In this document: positions 59,203 through 64,000 of the stretch, one piece after another | Position numbering within the stretch: position 1 is the first letter of the stretch | How the letters are laid out: each line of letters opens with the position of its first letter | Source of the DNA: Clostridia bacterium | Lineage (GTDB): Bacteria; Bacillota; Clostridia; RUG12999 | NCBI GenBank assembly: GCA_017467445.1 | Contig: JAFTSG010000003.1 | Coordinates: forward strand, 1 to 64,000 | Reading direction: 5' to 3' | DNA: 64,000 nucleotides | The notes under the pieces: model-generated | Told to the model about the DNA's origin: nothing | Databases searched by the model: none | The model's input: only the letters and a program-made list of their open reading frames with translations | Made by a program: the position numbers and the translations under genes

Positions 59203-60495
59203 ATGAATTTTGAAATTATGCATCCGGCTGACCAGATTGTAACAATTATGGAGCGTATTTACGCTTGCGGAATGACAACCACTTCCGGCGGTAACCTTTC
59301 TGTTATTGACGAAAACGGCGATATATGGATTACACCGGGCAGTGTTGACAAAGGCTCTCTTACACGTGAGGATATTGTGCGCGTTACTCCATCGGGCGAA
59401 ATTATTGGTAAACATAATCCGTCCTGTGAGCTTCCGTTCCATTCACTTCTTTATAAAACACGTCCCGACATTAAAGCAATACTGCACGCGCATCCCCCGG
59501 CTCTTGTTTCTTACAGTATTGTACGCAAAGTTCCGAACAGCAAAATTCTTTCAAATATTTCTTCCGTATGCGGAAAAATCGGAGTTGCCGGCTACGACAT
59601 TCCCGGTAGCATAAAACTTGGCGAAAATATTGCAAAAGTTTTCTCGGATCCTGAAATCAATACGGTTATGATGGATAACCACGGAGTTGTTGTAGGTCAT
59701 TCTTCCCTTTTCAGAGCATTTATGGGTTTTGAAACTTTTGAATACTGTGCAAGACTTGAAATTAACTCAAGAATTGTAGGTACACCGCGTGTCCTTTCCG
59801 ATAAAAACATTGAAGCTTATGAAACAAAGGTACATCCTATCACAGAAGAATTTGTTCCCGAATACTATTCAAGTGATGAAAAAGCTATCCGCCGTGATAT
59901 GGTTAAGCTTATTAGACGTGCATACACACAGCGTCTTTTCTCCAGCACACAGGGTACTTTCTCACAGAGAATTGATGATAATTCTTTTGTTATTACACCT
60001 TATAACAAAGACCGATTCTATCTTGAACCGGAAGATCTTGTTACAATCCGCGACGGCAAAAAAGAAGCAGGTAAATTCCCAAGCCGTTCTGCACTTTTAC
60101 ATAAATATGTTTATGAAAAACATCCGGAAATCAATTCCGTTATCATTGCATATCCGCATAACGTAATGGCTTTTGCGGCAACAGATACGGAATTTGATTC
60201 AAGAACAATTCCGGAATCATACATCCAGCTTCGTAACGTAGCTAAAATTCCGTTTGGCAGCAGTTTTATGCAGCCCGAAATGACAGCTGATATATTAAGC
60301 CCGTCAACACCGGTTGCGCTTGTTGAAAACGACTGTCTTATTGCAACAGGCGCATCGCTTATCAATGCGTTTGACCGTCTTGAAGTTGCTGAATATACCG
60401 CAATGGCCATTATAACTTCAAAACAGCTTGGCGAAATTGTCAAAATCAACGACGAGCAGGTTGAAGAAATCAACGTGACATTCAACCTTCAGTAA
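59203..60495 (+). CDS. Tandem class II aldolase/adducin-domain protein
   Basis: 430 residues, twice the usual length. The first half (about 1-215) has GNLSVID, the zinc-binding HAHPP near 86 and DNHGVVV near 150, and looks catalytic. The second half (about 220-430) repeats the fold (TQGTFSQRIDDNSFVITPYN, HKYVYEKHPEINSVIIAYPHNV, ENDCLIATG) but lacks the zinc histidines, so it is probably a structural or regulatory copy. Substrate could be a fuculose- or ribulose-type phosphate. Own promoter and terminator. Confidence 0.85.
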   Translation: MNFEIMHPADQIVTIMERIYACGMTTTSGGNLSVIDENGDIWITPGSVDKGSLTREDIVRVTPSGEIIGKHNPSCELPFHSLLYKTRPDIKAILHAHPPALVSYSIVRKVPNSKILSNISSVCGKIGVAGYDIPGSIKLGENIAKVFSDPEINTVMMDNHGVVVGHSSLFRAFMGFETFEYCARLEINSRIVGTPRVLSDKNIEAYETKVHPITEEFVPEYYSSDEKAIRRDMVKLIRRAYTQRLFSSTQGTFSQRIDDNSFVITPYNKDRFYLEPEDLVTIRDGKKEAGKFPSRSALLHKYVYEKHPEINSVIIAYPHNVMAFAATDTEFDSRTIPESYIQLRNVAKIPFGSSFMQPEMTADILSPSTPVALVENDCLIATGASLINAFDRLEVAEYTAMAIITSKQLGEIVKINDEQVEEINVTFNLQ

Positions 60496-60515
60496 TTTTT
60501 TGTAAAAATAAATAT

Positions 60516-60570
60516 AAAACACACCTTTTACGTCATATAATGTATTATTATATTGTGAGAGGTGTGTTTT
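60516..60570 (+). terminator. Terminator of the aldolase gene overlapping the sigK leader
   Basis: AAACACACCTTTT pairs with GAGAGGTGTGTTT over a 27-base loop; the 3' arm also contains the sigK ribosome-binding site (GAGAGGTG), so the hairpin could mask it. Confidence 0.55.
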
Positions 60571-60573
60571 GTT

Positions 60574-61266
60574 TTGTTTGAAACATTATGGGGTATTCTT
60601 ACCATTATTGCAGCCAACGTATGGTTTTTTGCAGGATATATGGGAAAAGGAAACAGTTTTAAAAAACCGCTTTCCGCCGCCGATGAAAAGATGTATCTTG
60701 ACAAGATGAAAAGCGGTGATACAAACGCAAAAAACATTCTTATTGAACGCAATATGCGGCTTGTTGCGCATATTGTAAAAAAGTATTCTGCCTGCGGGTA
60801 TGAAAACGATGACCTTATTTCCATAGGTACGATAGGGCTTATAAAAGGGGTTACAAGTTTCAATGCCGAAAAAGGAAGTAAGCTTGCCACATATCTGGCA
60901 AAATGTATTGAAAACGAAATTCTTATGCACATACGAAGAAACAAAAAATTTCAGAACGAAGTTTCAATGAACGATACCATCGGCTCGGACCGTGACGGAA
61001 ACGAAATTACCCTGATGGATATTCTTGTTGATGAGGACGGTAACGTTTATGACAAGGTTGCTCTTTCCTCGCAGATTGATGAGCTTCATAGCAGTATGAA
61101 AAATGCTCTTGATGAACGCGAGTTTTACATACTTACAAAACGGTTTGGTATTGGCGGTTGTCCTACTAAAACTCAAAACGATATTGCCGACGAACTTGGT
61201 ATTTCAAGGTCGTATGTATCCCGTATTGAAAAAAAAGCTATAAAAAAGCTTCGGGCACATATGTAG
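60574..61266 (+). CDS. sigK: Sporulation sigma factor SigK
   Basis: About 230 residues. Hydrophobic pro-sequence (LWGILTIIAANVWFFAGYMG) followed by FKKPLSAADEKMYLDKMKSGDTNAKNILIERNMRLVAHIVKKY and a region 4 with ISRSYVSRIEKKAIKKL, all typical of SigK. Activated by membrane proteolysis in the mother cell late in sporulation. The gene is whole, with no skin element. TTG 60574 is the likely start, eight bases from GAGAGGTG; GTG 60562 overlaps that site. Confidence 0.95.
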   Translation: MFETLWGILTIIAANVWFFAGYMGKGNSFKKPLSAADEKMYLDKMKSGDTNAKNILIERNMRLVAHIVKKYSACGYENDDLISIGTIGLIKGVTSFNAEKGSKLATYLAKCIENEILMHIRRNKKFQNEVSMNDTIGSDRDGNEITLMDILVDEDGNVYDKVALSSQIDELHSSMKNALDEREFYILTKRFGIGGCPTKTQNDIADELGISRSYVSRIEKKAIKKLRAHM

Positions 61267-61270
61267 ATTA

Positions 61271-61299
61271 TTGACACAAAATGCTAAATATGATATACT
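61271..61299 (+). promoter_or_regulatory. Promoter of the DUF4430 gene
   Basis: TTGACA (61271-61276), 17-base spacer, TATACT (61294-61299). A hairpin (CAAGGGG..TTTGC / GCAAA..CCCCTTG, 61301-61333) lies at the very start of the transcript. Confidence 0.75.
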
Positions 61300-61354
61300 T
61301 TCAAGGGGTTTTGCGTGCTGCAAATCCCCTTGAATATGTTTTTTGAGGTGTCAT

Positions 61355-61798
61355 ATGAAAAAAATATACTTTTTAAGTTTAACTGTGTTTATAATCGGGC
61401 TTTTTTGTGGATGCACAAACACTCCTACACCAGACAGTGTGTGCACACTTGTTTTTGATTGTAGCAGCGTATTTTCTGCTGAGGTACAAAATACCGAAAA
61501 GCTTGAAATAATCCCTGAAGACGGTATTATATATAAAACTGAAACTGCCGGATTTTCCGCAGGAGAAAGTGTGTTTGACATATTAAAACGCGAGCTTACA
61601 TTAAACAAAATACATTTCGAGTTCAATCAAAATCCTGTTTATCTGCAGGCGATCGGCAACATATATGAAAGAGATTTCGGCGATATGTCGGGCTGGGTAT
61701 ATACCGTTAACGGCGAGTCTCCCGTAGTAGGATGTGATTCTTATTTTCCTGAAAACGGCGATGTAATTTGTTTTGAATATATTACATCGTGGGAATAA
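61355..61798 (+). CDS. DUF4430 lipoprotein
   Basis: 147 residues. Lipoprotein signal with lipobox FCGC at about 17-20. The DUF4430 domain follows (GESVFDILKREL, GDMSGWVYTVNGESP, PENGDVICFEYI). This domain is shared with cobalamin-binding surface proteins, but no transport genes are near. GAGGTG lies close to the ATG. Confidence 0.85.
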   Translation: MKKIYFLSLTVFIIGLFCGCTNTPTPDSVCTLVFDCSSVFSAEVQNTEKLEIIPEDGIIYKTETAGFSAGESVFDILKRELTLNKIHFEFNQNPVYLQAIGNIYERDFGDMSGWVYTVNGESPVVGCDSYFPENGDVICFEYITSWE

Positions 61799-61811
61799 TT
61801 GTATAAAACTA

Positions 61812-61840
61812 TTGATATTTGATATAAAAAGATATATAAT
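61812..61840 (+). promoter_or_regulatory. Promoter of ftsY
   Basis: TTGATA (61812-61817), 17-base spacer, TATAAT (61835-61840). Confidence 0.75.
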
Positions 61841-61870
61841 TATATTTAAATATGAAGAAAGGATTCTGTT

Positions 61871-62788
61871 ATGGGATTTTTTAATAAAATAAAACAAGGA
61901 CTTACAAAAACTAAAGCAGCTTTTACCGAGCGTGTTGATGCTGTTTTTGCCAGTTTCCGCAAGGTTGACGAAGAGCTTATGGAAGAGCTTGAAGAAGCTC
62001 TTATCAGCGCCGATGTGGGCGTTTCTACCTCACTTGAAATAATCGACAGGTTGCGCGATGCGGCAAAATTAAAAAATATTTCCGATTCGGAACTTCTTAA
62101 GGACGAGCTTAAAGATATAATTATAGAAATGCTGAAAAAAAGCGAAGATGCGGTCAGCACAGACGGAATGCAGATTATTTTTGTGATCGGCGTTAACGGA
62201 GTTGGGAAAACCACTTCAATCGGTAAGCTGGCATACAAATTCAAATCCGAAGGTAAAAATGTGCTGCTTGCGGCAGCGGATACTTTCCGTGCGGGTGCAA
62301 TTGACCAGCTTCAGGTATGGGCAGACAGGTGCGATGTTCCACTGATAAAGCAAAACGAAGGTTCTGACCCTGCTGCAGTTGTGTATGATGCTCTTTCAGC
62401 AGCAGCAATCAGAAAACCCGATGTGCTTATTGTGGATACGGCAGGCAGACTTCATAATAAGAAAAATCTTATGGAAGAGCTAAAGAAAATGCTTCGCATT
62501 GCCGAAAAACAGGCACCGGGCGCTATCTGTGATGTTTATCTTGTGCTTGACGCTTCAACCGGACAGAACGCTCTTTCCCAGTCAAAGCTGTTTGGCGAGG
62601 TTGGTGAAATTACCGGTATTATCCTTACAAAACTTGACGGAACTGCAAAGGGCGGCGTAATTATTGCCATTTCAAATGAGCAGAATATTCCGGTTAAATA
62701 TATCGGACTTGGGGAGTCTATTGACAGTATACAGGATTTTTCTGCAGACGAATTTGCAAATGCACTTTTTGATAAGACGGAGGAATAA
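61871..62788 (+). CDS. ftsY: Signal recognition particle receptor FtsY
   Basis: 305 residues. Helical N domain (GFFNKIKQGLTKTKAAFTERV) and GTPase G domain with GVNGVGKTTSIGKLA near 113, DTFRAGAIDQL near 140, VDTAGRLHNKKNLM near 193, TKLDGTAKGG near 253 and GLGE near 280. It lacks the long acidic A domain of E. coli. Docks ribosome-SRP complexes at the membrane. A membrane protein gene follows 3 bases later. Confidence 0.97.
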   Translation: MGFFNKIKQGLTKTKAAFTERVDAVFASFRKVDEELMEELEEALISADVGVSTSLEIIDRLRDAAKLKNISDSELLKDELKDIIIEMLKKSEDAVSTDGMQIIFVIGVNGVGKTTSIGKLAYKFKSEGKNVLLAAADTFRAGAIDQLQVWADRCDVPLIKQNEGSDPAAVVYDALSAAAIRKPDVLIVDTAGRLHNKKNLMEELKKMLRIAEKQAPGAICDVYLVLDASTGQNALSQSKLFGEVGEITGIILTKLDGTAKGGVIIAISNEQNIPVKYIGLGESIDSIQDFSADEFANALFDKTEE

Positions 62789-62791
62789 AAA

Positions 62792-64000
62792 ATGGGAAAC
62801 AAACAGAAGATTAAAATTAAACATAAAGGCTGGTGGATAGCAGCCCTTATTGCCGTTTTTCTTGTTGTTATCGGGTATGGAGCAGCAACTGTTTATCTGA
62901 ACTATATCAACATAAAAGAAATTGGCGAGCAGTATCTTTCAATTTATATCAAAAATGTTCAGGCTGATATTATCCTGAAATCAGGATGTTTTGTGCTTGC
63001 TTTTATTCTTTTTATGATTTCCGATTTGATTATCAAAAAGAATCTGCTTAAATGGGAGCCGACAGCTACATATTTAACATCCCCTCTCGGATTCTGGGGA
63101 ATGCCGGCGCTTCTTGCACTTATTGCAATTTGCTTTACTCCGTATAATATGGCAGGATCTGCGCTTGTTGCATCAAACCCAAGCTGGTTCTCCGTTCTTG
63201 ACCCGATTTTCTTTAAAGACGTTGGATATTATGTGTTCCAGCGCCCGCTTTTCATAAATGCTACCATTTGGGGAATTGTCCTTCTTTCCTTTGTTTTTGC
63301 ATATTCCGTTTTTGTATATTTCCTGTATTATGTAAGAAACGGTGGCGGCGGATTTTCTAAAATCCTTAAACAACAGCGTATTGTAGTGCATCTTACAATT
63401 TGTGTTCTTGCAATATTTGCACTTACTACCGTTGCATTCTCTTTTGCAGCTGAAGAACTTTTATTTACCCAATCAGGAGATACTACCGGCGGTAAATATA
63501 CAGATATGACAGTATGGCTTAATTACTACAAACTGTCCCCTATTTTCCTTTTTGCTATAATTGTTGCGGCAATTATTTTTATTGTAAAGAAAAAACCGAA
63601 ACACCTTATCGGAAGCGTTCTTGCATATCCGGCTATATGGGTTGTTGCGGTTATCTGCGCCGTTGTGGTTCAGAACTTTGTTGTTCGTCCTAACGAAGCT
63701 TCCATTGAAAGACCGTACATAAAAAACAATATCCAGTATACAAATATGGCGTATAACCTTGACGATATTACTGAAATTGAGTATCCCGTTTCCGGTGTTG
63801 TTACTCCGGCGGCTGTTTCGCAGAATGAAAGCGACATTGCAAATATCCGTATTGCTGATATTGACGCTACACTTCAGGCATTCAATCAGCTTCAGAGTTT
63901 CCGCACATTCTACACATTCAGCGATATTGATACTCTTCCCTATACTGACGAAAACGGCAACAGAAAAACTGCTCTTGTTTCCGTACGTGAACTCAACACT
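62792..64000 (+). CDS. UPF0182 family membrane protein, 5' part
   Basis: 403 codons are present, open at the window end; family members have about 900 residues. Membrane helices at about 15-35, 65-85, 95-125, 150-180, 205-230, 260-285 and 300-320, followed by the start of the extracellular region (QNFVVRPNEASIERPYIKNNIQYTNMAY-type segment near 305-335). GGAGG is 8 bases before the ATG. Function of the family is unknown. Probably co-transcribed with ftsY. Confidence 0.9.
   Translation, partial: MGNKQKIKIKHKGWWIAALIAVFLVVIGYGAATVYLNYINIKEIGEQYLSIYIKNVQADIILKSGCFVLAFILFMISDLIIKKNLLKWEPTATYLTSPLGFWGMPALLALIAICFTPYNMAGSALVASNPSWFSVLDPIFFKDVGYYVFQRPLFINATIWGIVLLSFVFAYSVFVYFLYYVRNGGGGFSKILKQQRIVVHLTICVLAIFALTTVAFSFAAEELLFTQSGDTTGGKYTDMTVWLNYYKLSPIFLFAIIVAAIIFIVKKKPKHLIGSVLAYPAIWVVAVICAVVVQNFVVRPNEASIERPYIKNNIQYTNMAYNLDDITEIEYPVSGVVTPAAVSQNESDIANIRIADIDATLQAFNQLQSFRTFYTFSDIDTLPYTDENGNRKTALVSVRELNT

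Overview
The window is a low-GC, densely packed bacterial chromosome segment from a spore-forming member of the Clostridia (Firmicutes). Evidence: germination protease (gpr), sigma-K, a PdaB-like deacetylase, an hrcA-grpE-dnaK-dnaJ operon with a CIRCE element, a lexA/yneA-like divergent pair with GAACnnnnGTTC SOS boxes, NfnAB, an SLH protein, strong Shine-Dalgarno sites and many TTGACA-17-TATAAT promoters. The exact genus cannot be read from the sequence.

Layout. 1-136: the 5' end of an IS30-type insertion sequence. 137-971: a four-helix-bundle (S23/IVP family) gene between hairpin-rich DNA. 972-1418: five tRNA genes (Val-Asp-Phe-Gly-Cys). 1558-5292: operon DUF2156, DJ-1, 5-formyl-THF cyclo-ligase, CPBP protease, Hsp33. 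5380-11311: lipase, SSB-like protein, PdaB, SLH protein, a probable small RNA, a fused AbrB dimer and small proteins. 11369-14359: gpr and recG. 14399-17342: MTA/SAH deaminase and an alanine/sodium symporter. 17417-22009: an operon for an unassigned sugar or polyol (MFS, TIM-like isomerase, SIS, YjbQ, FGGY kinase). 22138-31935: YgjV, NfnAB, UxuA-UxaC, TrmFO, TopA, rRNA methyltransferase. 32043-33372: infC-rpmI-rplT with an attenuator leader. 33387-37227: metF, MetH reactivation protein, and a frameshifted metH. 37342-40197: tRNA-Thr, SulP transporter, DUF4432 protein.

40331-50420 is a 10.1-kb integrated element in the 3' end of tRNA-Arg(CCG), bounded by a 17-bp direct repeat. It has a tyrosine integrase, a leftward repressor facing a Cro-like gene, excisionase-type proteins, a primase-helicase (VapE type), an iteron-flanked AT-rich putative replication origin, an ImmA-type protease, a sigma factor, two coiled-coil proteins and a lone terminase small subunit next to the attachment site. 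No large terminase, portal, capsid or tail genes are present. This is the layout of a phage-inducible chromosomal island (SaPI-like satellite), and I consider it the main discovery candidate. It also carries three probable small RNAs with their own promoter and terminator, one at each major leader; the loop of one is complementary over 10 nt to the ribosome-binding regions of three element genes.

50404-56798: tRNA-Arg and the heat-shock operon. 56895-58502: small gene, second hairpin array, lexA and the SOS-controlled LysM gene. 58584-64000: dCMP deaminase, tandem class II aldolase, sigK, DUF4430 lipoprotein, ftsY and a truncated UPF0182 membrane protein.

A second unexplained signal is a pair of hairpin arrays (776-929 and 57228-57373). 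They have unrelated stems but the same design: three hairpins separated by TGAAAT/TGAATT, a central spacer, four hairpins separated by the reverse-complement spacer, then the terminator of a leftward operon.
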